Positions 16,684-25,559 of a stretch of 55,267 nt of DNA are shown here, piece by piece. Numbering within the stretch: the stretch's first letter is position 1; each line of letters starts with the position of its first letter. The stretch covers positions 1 to 55,267 of the forward strand of contig NZ_VWXK01000039.1 of assembly GCF_011752565.1 (NCBI RefSeq). The letters run 5' to 3'. Made by a program: the position numbers and the translations under genes. This DNA comes from Pantoea sp. Ap-967. Lineage in GTDB: Bacteria; Pseudomonadota; Gammaproteobacteria; Pseudomonadales; Pseudomonadaceae. The notes under the pieces are model-generated. The model was not told where the DNA came from and did not search any database. It was given only the letters and a program-made list of their open reading frames with translations.

Positions 16684-17001
16684 ATGCACTTCGTTTGCTC
16701 CTCCACCGCCCTGGCCGAAGGCCACAGCCGCGCCTTCAGCGTAGACGGCATCGACCTGTTCGGCGTTCGCCGCCACGGCCAGGTGTACCTGTACCGCAAC
16801 CGCTGCCCCCATCGCGGCATCCCGTTGAACTGGGCCGAGGATGCCTTCCTCGACGACAGCGCCAGCCTCATTCACTGCGCCCACCATGGGGCGCTGTTTC
16901 TGATCGACAGCGGCGAATGCGTGGCGGGCCCCTGCGAGGGTGACATGCTGCAGGCCCTGGGCTGCCTGGAAGACAGCCAGGGCATCTGGCTCAAGGATTG
17001 A
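16684..17001 (+). CDS. Rieske [2Fe-2S] ferredoxin-like protein
   Basis: 105 residues with both halves of the Rieske cluster site: CPHRGIPL (about residue 41) and CAHHGALF (about residue 65), giving the Cys-x-His / Cys-x2-His ligands. No membrane anchor, so it resembles the small soluble ferredoxins or nitrite-reductase-type Rieske proteins; its partner enzyme is unknown. It is divergent from phuT across a Fur-like box, and its 3' end overlaps the end of sfsA by 11 bp on the other strand. Confidence 0.87.
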   Translation: MHFVCSSTALAEGHSRAFSVDGIDLFGVRRHGQVYLYRNRCPHRGIPLNWAEDAFLDDSASLIHCAHHGALFLIDSGECVAGPCEGDMLQALGCLEDSQGIWLKD

Positions 17002-17701
17002 GCAGCACCGGCAGCGGGCGGTCGATGACGATTTGCCCGGCATCGAGCTGCGCACCGTAGGCCAGCACCTCTACGCCGTCTGCCACTGCCGCGCGCAGCG
17101 CCTTGGCGTAGGCGGCGTCGATTTCTTCGGCAGGGCGCACGGCCTCGATGCCGGTGAGGTTCACGCAGTACAGCTGCACAGCGCGTATGCCCTGGCGGGC
17201 CAGTGCCGCCAGTTCACGCAGGTGCTTGGCGCCGCGCTGGGTCACGGCATCGGGGAAGGCCGCCACGGCGGTGCCTGGGTAGCCGAGGGTGACGCTCTTG
17301 ACCTCGACATAGGCCGGCCCTGCCGGGAACTCCAGGCGAAAGTCCACCCGGCTGCCCTCCTCGCCGTAGGCCACCTCGCGCTTGAGCGCGGTGAAGCCGG
17401 CCAGCTCGCGGATAACCCCGGCGCGCAGCGCCTCTTCCACCAGCGCATTGGCCCGCCCGGTATTGATGCAGGCCAGGCGCCCCTGGGGCGTTTCGCTGAT
17501 TTCCCAGGTGCCGGGCAACTTGCGCTTGGGGTCGTTGGAGCGGCTGAACCATACCTGCCCGCCTTCGCGCATGCAGTTGAGCATCGAGCCGGTGTTGGGG
17601 CAGTGGATGGTCAGCTGCTCGCCGCTGGCCAGCTCGATGTCGGCCAGAAAACGCTTGTAGCGGCGCAGCAGGCGCCCTTGTTCGAGCAATGGAAAGTGCA
17701 T
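16991..17701 (-). CDS. sfsA: SfsA family protein (DNA/RNA nuclease SfsA)
   Basis: 236 residues, normal SfsA length. The N-terminal OB-like region (LLRRYKRFLADIEL, HCPNTGSMLNCMREG) is followed by a nuclease-like core with RVDFRLE and the YVEVKSVTLG metal site. First linked to maltose metabolism in E. coli and later reported as a nuclease; its physiological role is unsettled. Begins 3 bp downstream of the aminotransferase stop, so probably one operon with it. Confidence 0.95.
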   Translation of the reverse strand: MHFPLLEQGRLLRRYKRFLADIELASGEQLTIHCPNTGSMLNCMREGGQVWFSRSNDPKRKLPGTWEISETPQGRLACINTGRANALVEEALRAGVIRELAGFTALKREVAYGEEGSRVDFRLEFPAGPAYVEVKSVTLGYPGTAVAAFPDAVTQRGAKHLRELAALARQGIRAVQLYCVNLTGIEAVRPAEEIDAAYAKALRAAVADGVEVLAYGAQLDAGQIVIDRPLPVLLNP

Positions 17702-17704
17702 GCC

Positions 17705-18877
17705 CTACCCCTGCCAGCTGCGCAGGCCACGGGCGATGCGTTCCACCGCCTGCTCCAGGCGCGGCAGGCTCTGGGTGTAGGCAAAGCGCACATGATGGCC
17801 GGCCAGGTGGCGGCCAAAATCCAGGCCCGGGGTGAACGCCAGGTGCTCGGTTTCCAGGAAGTGCTGGCAGAACGCGAAGGCATCGCCGCCAAAGGCGCTG
17901 ATGTCGGCATACAGGTAGAACGCGCCCTGGGGCTCGACGGCAATCTTGAAGCCCAGTTCGCGCAGCGCTGGCAACAGGTAGTCGCGACGGCGGGCGAATT
18001 CGCCGCGGCGCTCCTCGAAGATCGCCAGGGTTTCGGGCTCGAAGCAGGCCAGCGCAGCATGCTGGGCCATGCTTGGGGCACTGATGTAAAGGTTCTGCGC
18101 CAGCTTCTCCAGGTCTGCCACGGCATCCGGTGGCGCCACCAGCCAGCCAAGGCGCCAGCCGGTCATGCCGAAATACTTGGAAAAACTATTGAGGACGAAG
18201 GCCCCATCGTCCACTTCCAGCACGCTTGGCGCGTCCATGCCGTAGGTCAGGCCGTGGTAGATCTCGTCCACCACCAGGTGGCCGTGGCGCTCACGGGTGG
18301 CCTGGGACAGGCTGGCCAGGGCATCGTGGCCCAGCACCGTGCCGGTCGGGTTGGCCGGCGAGGCCACCAGCGCGCCTACCGTGTCGTTGTCCCAATGGCG
18401 CCCCACCAGCTCGGCGGTCAGCTGGTAGTTGACCTCCGGCCCCACCGGCACCAGTTGCGCGCCGCCTTCCACCAAGCGCAGGAAGTGCCGGTTGCACGGG
18501 TAGCCCGGGTCGGCCAGCAGCCAGTGCTTGCCAGGGTCCACCAGCAGGCTGCTGGCGAGCAGCAGCGCGCCCGAGCCGCCGGGGGTGATGAGGATACGCT
18601 CGGGGTCGACGGCCAGCCCGTAGCGCTGGCCATAGAAGCCGGCGATGGCTTCGCGCAGCGCCGGCAGGCCACGGGCGGCGGTGTAGCGGGTGTGGCCCGC
18701 CGCCAGCGCGGCCTGGCCGGCGGCGACGATGGGCGCGGCGGTGGTGAAGTCCGGCTCGCCGATTTCCAGGTGGATCACGTCGTGCCCGGCCGCCTGCAGC
18801 TCGTTGGCCCGCGCCAGCAGCGCCATGACATGGAAGGGTTCGATGGCGCGGCTGCGCGCACTGTAGGGGTGGGCCAT
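17705..18877 (-). CDS. Class I/II pyridoxal-phosphate aminotransferase
   Basis: 390-residue fold-type I aminotransferase. Visible features are LEIGEPDF at the N-terminus, SPANPTGTVL, VVDEIYHGL and the PLP lysine in SFSKYFGMTGWRLGW; the closing Arg is in HHVRFAYTQS. Closest in style to aspartate/aromatic or alanine-type aminotransferases. Substrate cannot be settled from sequence and context (sfsA, dksA) gives no pathway. Divergent from dksA across 210 bp that contains a GC-rich palindrome (GTGCGCCGCGCGGCGC). Confidence 0.9.
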   Translation of the reverse strand: MAHPYSARSRAIEPFHVMALLARANELQAAGHDVIHLEIGEPDFTTAAPIVAAGQAALAAGHTRYTAARGLPALREAIAGFYGQRYGLAVDPERILITPGGSGALLLASSLLVDPGKHWLLADPGYPCNRHFLRLVEGGAQLVPVGPEVNYQLTAELVGRHWDNDTVGALVASPANPTGTVLGHDALASLSQATRERHGHLVVDEIYHGLTYGMDAPSVLEVDDGAFVLNSFSKYFGMTGWRLGWLVAPPDAVADLEKLAQNLYISAPSMAQHAALACFEPETLAIFEERRGEFARRRDYLLPALRELGFKIAVEPQGAFYLYADISAFGGDAFAFCQHFLETEHLAFTPGLDFGRHLAGHHVRFAYTQSLPRLEQAVERIARGLRSWQG

Positions 18878-19087
18878 GACCTTCTCTCAATTGGGTCTAA
18901 ACTGTTGATTCTACCTGCGCACGGCATCGAACGTGCGCCGCGCGGCGCTGTCAACAGCTAGGATCGGGCGGGGTAGCGCACCCCCGATCTATCTGGTAAG
19001 TTCGGCGGCTCGCAGTCGCAGGGCCGGCGGGTGCCGGAGATGGAGCAGCCTGCGCATTGGATCAGATGAGTGAGAGGCGGTCTATTC

Positions 19088-19534
19088 ATGTCCACCGTAG
19101 AAAAGCAAAAAGTCCAGACGACCATGTACGGTGTCGAACCCTACGTAGAGACCAAGGGTGAGGAGTACATGGGCGAGCCCATGAAGAAGCACTTCACCAA
19201 GCTCCTCAATGCCTGGAAAGGCGAGCTGATGGTCAGTGTGGATCGTACCGTGGACCACATGAAGGACGAGGCAGCCAACTTCCCCGACCCGGCTGACCGT
19301 GCCAGCCAGGAAGAAGAATTCGCCCTTGAGCTGCGTAACCGCGACCGCGAGCGCAAGCTGATCAAGAAAATCGACAAGACCCTCGACAAGATCAAGGCCG
19401 ACGAGTACGGCTGGTGCGAGTCCTGCGGCATCGAGATCGGCCTGCGCCGCCTGGAAGCCCGCCCGACCGCCGACCTGTGCTTCGACTGCAAGGAAATCGC
19501 CGAGAAAAAGGAAAAGACCGTCGGCAAAGGCTGA
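19088..19534 (+). CDS. dksA: RNA polymerase-binding transcription factor DksA
   Basis: 148 residues. It works with ppGpp in the RNA polymerase secondary channel to repress rRNA and activate amino-acid promoters. The coiled coil carries the DPADRASQEEEF tip (acidic residues of the DxxDxA motif). The zinc finger is CESCGIE with CFDCKEI, all four cysteines present. I start at ATG 19088 (MSTVEKQK), which matches the family; an upstream in-frame start at 19070 would add MRGGLF. Confidence 0.97.
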   Translation: MSTVEKQKVQTTMYGVEPYVETKGEEYMGEPMKKHFTKLLNAWKGELMVSVDRTVDHMKDEAANFPDPADRASQEEEFALELRNRDRERKLIKKIDKTLDKIKADEYGWCESCGIEIGLRRLEARPTADLCFDCKEIAEKKEKTVGKG

Positions 19535-19549
19535 CCCTTATCCCATCCG

Positions 19550-19578
19550 AACGGGGCGCATCTTGCGCCCCGTTTCAT
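19550..19578 (+). terminator. Terminator after dksA
   Basis: 11-bp perfect stem AACGGGGCGCA / TGCGCCCCGTT, TCT loop, then TTTCATTT. It sits between dksA and gluQRS (63 bp apart), so gluQRS expression depends on read-through, as described for E. coli dksA-gluQ. Confidence 0.85.
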
Positions 19579-19597
19579 TTATACGCCCGGCAACGCC

Positions 19598-20485
19598 ATG
19601 AAAGACTCCCGTTACATCGGACGCTTCGCCCCCACCCCCAGCGGCTTCCTGCACTTCGGCTCGCTGGTCGCCGCCCTCGCCTCCTGGCTCGATGCCCGCG
19701 CCGTCGATGGCCGCTGGCTGCTGCGCATGGAAGACACCGACCCGCCGCGGGAAATGCCCGGCGCCCGAGACGCCATCCTGCAAACCCTGGAGCGCTATGG
19801 GCTGCACTGGGATGGCGAGGTGGTGTTCCAGAGCCAGCGCCACGACGCCTATGCCGCGGTGGTCGACCGCCTGTTCAGTCAGGGCCTGGCCTATGCCTGC
19901 ACCTGCTCGCGCAAGCAGCTGGAAGGCTACAACGGCATCTACCCGGGCTTTTGCCGCAACGCCGGGCATGCCCGCGAAGGGGCGGCGATCCGCCTGCGGG
20001 TGCCGGAGCTGTTGTACCGCTTCAATGACCGGGTGCAGGGCGAGTTCCAGCAGCACCTGGGGCGTGAGGTGGGGGATTTCGTGATCCAGCGCCGTGACGG
20101 GTTGTATGCCTACCAGTTGGCGGTGGTGCTGGACGACGCCTGGCAGGGCGTCACCGACATCGTGCGTGGGGCCGACCTGCTCGACAACACCCCGCGCCAG
20201 CTGTACCTGCAGGAGTTGCTGGGGTTCTCGCAGCCGCGCTACCTGCACATACCGCTGATCGTGCAGCCTGATGGGCACAAGCTGGGCAAGTCGTACCGTT
20301 CGCCACCGCTGCAGGCCGAGCATGCGACGCCATTGTTGCTGCGTGCGTTGCGGGCCTTGGGGCAGGCGACCGAACCTGAGTGGTTGCTGGCCACGCCGGC
20401 CCAGGTGCTGGCCGAGGCCCGCAAGCAATGGCGGCCGGAAGCGATTGCCCGGCGGGGGACGGTGCCGGAGGCGGACTTGTACTGA
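19598..20485 (+). CDS. gluQ: Glutamyl-Q tRNA(Asp) synthetase
   Basis: 295-residue truncated glutamyl-tRNA synthetase paralogue lacking the anticodon-binding domain. It attaches glutamate to queuosine at position 34 of tRNA(Asp). The adenylate site reads FAPTPSGFLHFGS (HxGS type) and GHKLGKS, and the zinc site is YACTCS with GFCRNAG. Standard place directly after dksA. Confidence 0.94.
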   Translation: MKDSRYIGRFAPTPSGFLHFGSLVAALASWLDARAVDGRWLLRMEDTDPPREMPGARDAILQTLERYGLHWDGEVVFQSQRHDAYAAVVDRLFSQGLAYACTCSRKQLEGYNGIYPGFCRNAGHAREGAAIRLRVPELLYRFNDRVQGEFQQHLGREVGDFVIQRRDGLYAYQLAVVLDDAWQGVTDIVRGADLLDNTPRQLYLQELLGFSQPRYLHIPLIVQPDGHKLGKSYRSPPLQAEHATPLLLRALRALGQATEPEWLLATPAQVLAEARKQWRPEAIARRGTVPEADLY

Positions 20486-20494
20486 CGGCTTGCC

Positions 20495-20573
20495 GGCCCT
20501 TTCGCGAGCTTTGCTCGCTCCTACCAGTGATTACGCGATACCTGTAGGAGCGAGCAAAGCTCGCGAAAGGGCC
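20495..20573. repeat. Inverted REP pair (GCGAGC..GCTCGC dialect)
   Basis: 30-bp perfectly complementary arms (20495-20524 and 20544-20573): GGCCCTTTCGCGAGC then TTTGCTCGCTCCTAC, with a 19-bp loop. It sits in the gluQRS-cbrX gap; the remaining 134 bp hold no evident gene. Confidence 0.9.
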
Positions 20574-20707
20574 ATGCCACCCACCACAATCCAAAAGCCC
20601 AATAATTTCAAACCCTTGGCGAACCCCACCGATTCCCGCTAGCATCCCCCCCGCCATTTGCGCCAATAATAAGTCCAAGCCCGCAGCGCCCAACCATCGA
20701 GGCCAGC

Positions 20708-20884
20708 ATGTACATCTATCGTTTGGTCCTGCTTCTGGTCGTGGGGATCTACCTGTTCTCCCCGGCCATCATGGACTGGTGGATCGAGCCGACCGGAGCC
20801 TGGTACCGCCCCTACCTGCTCTGGCTGATCCTGATCGTCGTCACCTTCATCCTGCAGAGCCAACGAGATGCCGATGAGCTTTAG
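20708..20884 (+). CDS. cbrX: CbrX, small membrane protein overlapping cbrA
   Basis: 58 residues (MYIYRLVLLLVVG to ILQSQRDADEL) with two hydrophobic segments around a WWIEPTGAWYRP loop. Its stop lies 17 bp inside cbrA. The cbrA ATG has no good ribosome-binding site, so cbrA translation is likely coupled to this ORF. I recognise it as the ORF described upstream of cbrA in P. putida (cbrX). Whether the peptide does anything beyond coupling is unknown. Confidence 0.82.
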   Translation: MYIYRLVLLLVVGIYLFSPAIMDWWIEPTGAWYRPYLLWLILIVVTFILQSQRDADEL

Positions 20885-23843
20885 CCTGACCCAGATGATC
20901 CTGATCAGCGCCGCGTACCTGATGGTGCTGTTCGGCGTGGCCTGGGTCAGCGAACGCGGGCTGATCCCGCGCGCAGTGATTCGCCACCCGCTGACCTACA
21001 CCCTGTCGCTGGGCGTGTACGCCAGCGCCTGGGCCTTCTACGGCTCGGTGGGCCTGGCCTACCAGTATGGCTACGGCTTCCTCGCCTGTTACCTGGGCGT
21101 GTCTGGCGCGTTCCTGCTGGCCCCGGTGCTGCTCTACCCGATCCTGAAAATCACCCGCACCTACCAGCTGTCATCGCTGGCCGACCTGTTGGCGTTCCGC
21201 TTTCGCAGCACCTGGGCCGGCGCGCTGACCACGGTGATCATGCTGATAGGCGTGCTGCCCCTGCTGGCGTTGCAGATCCAGGCGGTGGCCGACTCCATCA
21301 GTATTCTCACCGGCGAGCCGGTCAAGGCCCGGGTGGCATTCGCCTTCTGCACGCTGATCATCCTGTTCACCATCTTCTTCGGCTCGCGCCATATCGCCAC
21401 CCGTGAGAAACACGAAGGCCTGGTGTTCGCCATTGCCTTCGAGTCGGTCATCAAGCTGCTGGCCCTGGGTGGTATCGGCCTGTACGCGCTGTACGGCGTG
21501 TTCGGCGGCCCGCACGAGCTGGAGGTGTGGCTGCTGCAGAACCAAACCGCCCTGGCCGCGCTGCACACGCCGCTGCAGGAAGGCCCATGGCGCACCCTGC
21601 TGCTGGTGTTCTTCGCCTCGGCCATCGTCATGCCGCACATGTACCACATGGCCTTCACCGAAAACCTCAACCCGCGCTCGCTGGTCAGCGCCAGCTGGGG
21701 CCTGCCGTTGTTCCTGCTGCTGATGAGCCTGGCCGTGCCCCTGGTGCTGTGGGCGGGCCTGCGCCTGGGCGCCAGCACCAACCCCGAATACTTCACCCTG
21801 GGCCTGGGCATCGCCGCCAACAATCAGGCCCTGACCTTGCTGGCTTATGTCGGCGGGCTGGCCTCGGCCAGCGGGCTGATCATCGTCACCACCCTGGCAT
21901 TGTCCGGCATGGCCCTGAACCACCTGGTGCTGCCGCTGTACCAGCCGCCGGCCGAAGGCAACATCTACCGCTGGCTGAAATGGACCCGCCGGGCGCTGAT
22001 CGTCGCCATCATCACCGCCGGGTTCGTCTTCTACCTGACCCAGAACAACCACCAGAGCCTGGCCAACCTGGGCATCGTCGCCTTCGTCGCCACCTTGCAG
22101 TTCCTGCCGGGCGTGCTGTCGGTGCTGTACTGGCCCACCGCCAACCGCCGCGGCTTCATTGCCGGGCTGCTGGCCGGCACCCTGGTGTGGTTCGTCACCA
22201 TGCTGCTGCCGCTGCTGGGCAACCTGCAGGGCTTCTACATACCCCTGCTGGACATGATCTACGTGCTGGACGACACCAGCTGGCACATGGCAGCGATCGC
22301 CTCGCTGGCTGCCAACGTACTGCTGTTCACCCTGATCTCGCTGTTCACCAACGCCAGTACCGAGGAAGTCAGTGCTGCCGAAGCCTGCGCCGTGGACAAC
22401 GTGCGCCGCCCGCAACGGCGCGAACTGCATGCCGCCTCGCCACAGGAGTTCGCCACCCAGCTGGCCAAGCCACTGGGCGCCAAGGCGGCGCAGAAGGAAG
22501 TCGAGCAGGCCCTGCGCGACCTCTACCTGCCGTTCGACGAGCGCCGCCCCTACGCCCTGCGCCGCCTGCGCGACCGCATCGAGGCCAACCTGTCCGGCCT
22601 GATGGGGCCAAGCGTGGCCCAGGACATGGTCGAGACGTTCCTGCCGTACAAGTCCGGTAACGAGAACTACGTGACCGAAGACATCCACTTCATCGAAAGC
22701 CGCCTGGAAGACTACCACTCGCGCCTGACCGGCCTGGCCGCCGAACTCGACGCCCTGCGCCGCTACCACCGGCAAACCCTGCAGGAGTTGCCGATGGGCG
22801 TGTGCTCGCTGGCCAAGGACCAGGAGATCCTCATGTGGAACAAGGCCATGGAGGAGCTGACCGGCATTGCCGCCAAGCACGTGGTCGGCTCACGCCTGGT
22901 CACCATCGCCGAGCCCTGGCGCGCCCTGCTGCAAGGCTTCATCAACGTGCCCGACGAGCACCTGCACAAGCAGCGCCTGGCGCTGGACGGCCAGCCGCGC
23001 TGGCTGAACCTGCACAAGGCGGCCATCGACGAGCCCCTGGCCCCCGGTAACAGCGGCCTGGTGCTGCTGGTCGAAGACCTTACCGAAACCCAGGCCCTGG
23101 AAGACAAGCTGGTGCACTCCGAACGCCTGGCCAGCATTGGCCGCCTGGCTGCCGGGGTGGCCCATGAGATCGGCAACCCGATCACCGGCATTGCCTGCCT
23201 TGCGCAGAACCTGCGCGAGGAACGCGAGGGCGACGGCGAGATCATCGAGCTGTCGAGCCAGATCCTCGAACAAACCAAGCGCGTGTCGCGCATCGTGCAG
23301 TCGCTGATGAGCTTCGCCCATGCCGGCGGCAGCCACCAGAACAGCGAGGAGCCGGTGTGCCTGGCCGAGGTGGCGCAGGATGCCATTGGCCTGCTGGCCT
23401 TGAACCGGCGCAACTTCGAAGTGCAGTTCTTCAACCTCTGCGACCCGGACCACTGGGTCGAAGGGGACCCGCAGCGCCTGGCCCAGGTGCTCATCAACCT
23501 GCTGTCCAACGCCCGCGATGCATCGCCTGCGGGCAGCGCCGTGCGGGTGCGCAGCTCGGTGTTCGAACACACCGTGGACCTGATCGTCGAGGACGAGGGC
23601 AGCGGGATCCCGAAAAACATCATGGACCGCCTGTTCGAACCGTTCTTCACCACCAAGGACCCAGGCGAGGGAACCGGACTGGGGCTCGCTCTGGTCTATT
23701 CCATCGTGGAAGAGCATTATGGGCAAATCACCATCGACAGCCCGGCCGACATCGAACGGCAACGTGGCACACGGATCCGCGTGACCCTGCCCCGGCATGT
23801 CGTAGCGACGTCCCCTGAAATTCGAGACCGTCGAGAGAATTGA
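20868..23843 (+). CDS. cbrA: Sensor histidine kinase CbrA with a transporter-like sensory domain
   Basis: 991 residues. The N-terminal half (to about residue 500) is a sodium:solute-symporter (SSS) domain with about 13 membrane segments. A linker, a PAS domain (about 630-740; LPMGVCSLAKDQEILMWNKA), HisKA with the phosphorylated His in AAGVAHEIGNP (about residue 766) and HATPase (NLLSNARDAS; GTGLGLAL at about 938) follow. In pseudomonads CbrA/CbrB govern carbon and nitrogen source use and catabolite repression; CbrA's transporter domain has been linked to histidine. Four bases separate it from cbrB. Confidence 0.96.
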   Translation: MPMSFSLTQMILISAAYLMVLFGVAWVSERGLIPRAVIRHPLTYTLSLGVYASAWAFYGSVGLAYQYGYGFLACYLGVSGAFLLAPVLLYPILKITRTYQLSSLADLLAFRFRSTWAGALTTVIMLIGVLPLLALQIQAVADSISILTGEPVKARVAFAFCTLIILFTIFFGSRHIATREKHEGLVFAIAFESVIKLLALGGIGLYALYGVFGGPHELEVWLLQNQTALAALHTPLQEGPWRTLLLVFFASAIVMPHMYHMAFTENLNPRSLVSASWGLPLFLLLMSLAVPLVLWAGLRLGASTNPEYFTLGLGIAANNQALTLLAYVGGLASASGLIIVTTLALSGMALNHLVLPLYQPPAEGNIYRWLKWTRRALIVAIITAGFVFYLTQNNHQSLANLGIVAFVATLQFLPGVLSVLYWPTANRRGFIAGLLAGTLVWFVTMLLPLLGNLQGFYIPLLDMIYVLDDTSWHMAAIASLAANVLLFTLISLFTNASTEEVSAAEACAVDNVRRPQRRELHAASPQEFATQLAKPLGAKAAQKEVEQALRDLYLPFDERRPYALRRLRDRIEANLSGLMGPSVAQDMVETFLPYKSGNENYVTEDIHFIESRLEDYHSRLTGLAAELDALRRYHRQTLQELPMGVCSLAKDQEILMWNKAMEELTGIAAKHVVGSRLVTIAEPWRALLQGFINVPDEHLHKQRLALDGQPRWLNLHKAAIDEPLAPGNSGLVLLVEDLTETQALEDKLVHSERLASIGRLAAGVAHEIGNPITGIACLAQNLREEREGDGEIIELSSQILEQTKRVSRIVQSLMSFAHAGGSHQNSEEPVCLAEVAQDAIGLLALNRRNFEVQFFNLCDPDHWVEGDPQRLAQVLINLLSNARDASPAGSAVRVRSSVFEHTVDLIVEDEGSGIPKNIMDRLFEPFFTTKDPGEGTGLGLALVYSIVEEHYGQITIDSPADIERQRGTRIRVTLPRHVVATSPEIRDRREN

Positions 23844-23847
23844 ATCA

Positions 23848-25290
23848 ATGCCTCACATTCTGATCGTCGAAGACGAAACCATCATCCGCTCGGCCTTGCG
23901 CCGCCTGCTTGAGCGGAACCAGTACCAGGTCAGCGAAGCCGGCTCGGTGCAGGAAGCCCAGGAACGCTTCAGCATTGCCACCTTCGACCTGATCGTCAGT
24001 GACCTGCGCCTGCCGGGCGCCCCGGGTACCGAGCTGATCAAGCTTGGCCAGGGCACCCCGGTGCTGATCATGACCAGCTACGCCAGCCTGCGCTCGGCGG
24101 TGGACTCGATGAAGATGGGCGCGGTGGACTACATCGCCAAGCCATTCGACCACGACGAGATGCTCCAGGCCGTGGCGCGCATCCTGCGTGACCGGCAGAA
24201 CGCGCCGGCCGCAGCGCCCGCCCCTGCCGCCGAACCGCGCAGCAGCGGCAAGGCCGCAACCGCCGACAAGGCCAGCCCTGCCGCCAACGGCGAAATCGGT
24301 ATCATCGGCTCATGCCCGCCGATGCAGGACATGTACAGCAAGATCCGCAAGGTTGCCCCAACCGACTCCAACGTGTTGATCCAGGGCGAGTCGGGCACCG
24401 GTAAAGAGCTGGTTGCGCGGGCGCTGCATAACCTGTCGCGCCGGGCCAAGGCGCCGATGATTTCGGTGAACTGCGCGGCCATTCCGGAAACCCTGATCGA
24501 GTCGGAACTGTTCGGCCACGAAAAAGGCGCCTTCACCGGCGCCAGCGCTGGCCGTGCCGGCCTGGTGGAAGCCGCCGACGGCGGCACGCTGTTCCTCGAC
24601 GAAATCGGCGAACTGCCACTGGAAGCCCAGGCCCGGCTGCTGCGCGTGCTGCAGGAAGGCGAGATCCGCCGGGTGGGCTCGGTGCAGTCGCAAAAGGTGG
24701 ACGTACGCCTGATCGCCGCCACCCACCGCGACCTGAAAAACCTGGCCAAGGCCGGGCAGTTCCGCGAAGACTTGTATTACCGCTTGCACGTGATTGCCTT
24801 GAAGTTGCCGGCCCTGCGCGAGCGTGGCAGCGACGTCAATGAAATTGCCGCTGCCTTCCTTGCCCGCCAGCGTGCGCGCATCGGCCGTGACGACCTGCAT
24901 TTCTCGGCCGAGGCCGAGCAGGCCATTCGTCACTACAGCTGGCCGGGTAACGTGCGCGAATTGGAGAACGCCGTGGAGCGTGCGGTGATTCTCAGCGAGA
25001 GCGCGGAAATATCGGCCGACCTGCTGGGCATCGACATCGAGCTGAGCGACCTGGAAGAGGACGAAATCCTCGACCACGCCCTGGCCGCCAGTGCCAATAG
25101 CGCCAGCCACGAGCCGACCGAGGACCTGTCGCTGGAAGACTACTTCCAGCATTTCGTGCTCGAACACCAGGACCACATGACCGAAACCGAGCTGGCGCGC
25201 AAGCTTGGGGTCAGCCGCAAATGCCTGTGGGAACGCCGCCAGCGCCTGGGCATTCCGCGGCGCAAGAGCAATGCCACCAGCGACAACTGA
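23848..25290 (+). CDS. cbrB: Sigma54-dependent response regulator CbrB
   Basis: 480-residue NtrC-family activator. Receiver domain with phospho-acceptor Asp52 (DLIVSDLRLPG). An Ala/Pro-rich linker (about 120-145) leads to the AAA+ domain with Walker A GESGTGKE (about 181), GAFTGA sigma54-contact loop (about 227-232) and LFLDEIGELP. The Fis-type helix-turn-helix is at the C-terminus (TETELARKLGVSRKCLWERR). It activates crcZ, whose sigma54 promoter lies 240 bp downstream. Confidence 0.97.
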   Translation: MPHILIVEDETIIRSALRRLLERNQYQVSEAGSVQEAQERFSIATFDLIVSDLRLPGAPGTELIKLGQGTPVLIMTSYASLRSAVDSMKMGAVDYIAKPFDHDEMLQAVARILRDRQNAPAAAPAPAAEPRSSGKAATADKASPAANGEIGIIGSCPPMQDMYSKIRKVAPTDSNVLIQGESGTGKELVARALHNLSRRAKAPMISVNCAAIPETLIESELFGHEKGAFTGASAGRAGLVEAADGGTLFLDEIGELPLEAQARLLRVLQEGEIRRVGSVQSQKVDVRLIAATHRDLKNLAKAGQFREDLYYRLHVIALKLPALRERGSDVNEIAAAFLARQRARIGRDDLHFSAEAEQAIRHYSWPGNVRELENAVERAVILSESAEISADLLGIDIELSDLEEDEILDHALAASANSASHEPTEDLSLEDYFQHFVLEHQDHMTETELARKLGVSRKCLWERRQRLGIPRRKSNATSDN

Positions 25291-25313
25291 GTTCGGCTAG
25301 GTTTTTTTATCGC

Positions 25314-25355
25314 CTGTGAGATCGAGCGCCGCCCGCGCGGCGCTCGATCTCACAG
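25314..25355. repeat. 18-bp perfect palindrome shared with the 340-564 repeat
   Basis: CTGTGAGATCGAGCGCCG, 6-nt loop CCCGCG, CGGCGCTCGATCTCACAG. The core GAGATCGAGCGCCGCCCGCG also forms the outer module of the inverted repeat at 340-564. It lies 24 bp after cbrB and has no U-run downstream, so it is a mobile-type repeat or a mRNA 3' hairpin rather than a clear terminator. Confidence 0.85.
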
Positions 25356-25410
25356 CCACAGCCCCCCTCAAGGCAAACACCCCGGTAACACACCACCTCC
25401 CGCACAAATC

Positions 25411-25436
25411 TGTTACCCAACCTTTCCGGCGTAACA
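25411..25436 (+). promoter_or_regulatory. Probable CbrB-binding site upstream of crcZ
   Basis: TGTTAC (25411-25416), 14-bp spacer, GTAACA (25431-25436): an inverted repeat about 125-150 bp upstream of the predicted crcZ start. Extra half sites GTAACA at 25385 and GTAAC at 25453. Position and sequence fit an enhancer for the NtrC-type activator CbrB. Confidence 0.75.
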
Positions 25437-25532
25437 GTCCCCGAGGCATACGGTAACGAAATTTCTACATTTCCAGCCGCCCGCCCACCGCCAATTTTCC
25501 TCAAACCCTTGATTTCATTGGATTTTAAAAAG

Positions 25533-25550
25533 TTGGCACGGCACCTGCTA
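25533..25550 (+). promoter_or_regulatory. Sigma54 promoter of crcZ
   Basis: TTGGCACGGCACCTGCTA, a close match to the -24/-12 consensus with GG (25535-25536) and GC (25547-25548) ten bases apart. Predicted +1 at about 25560. Confidence 0.93.
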
Positions 25551-25559
25551 TATCTTTGG

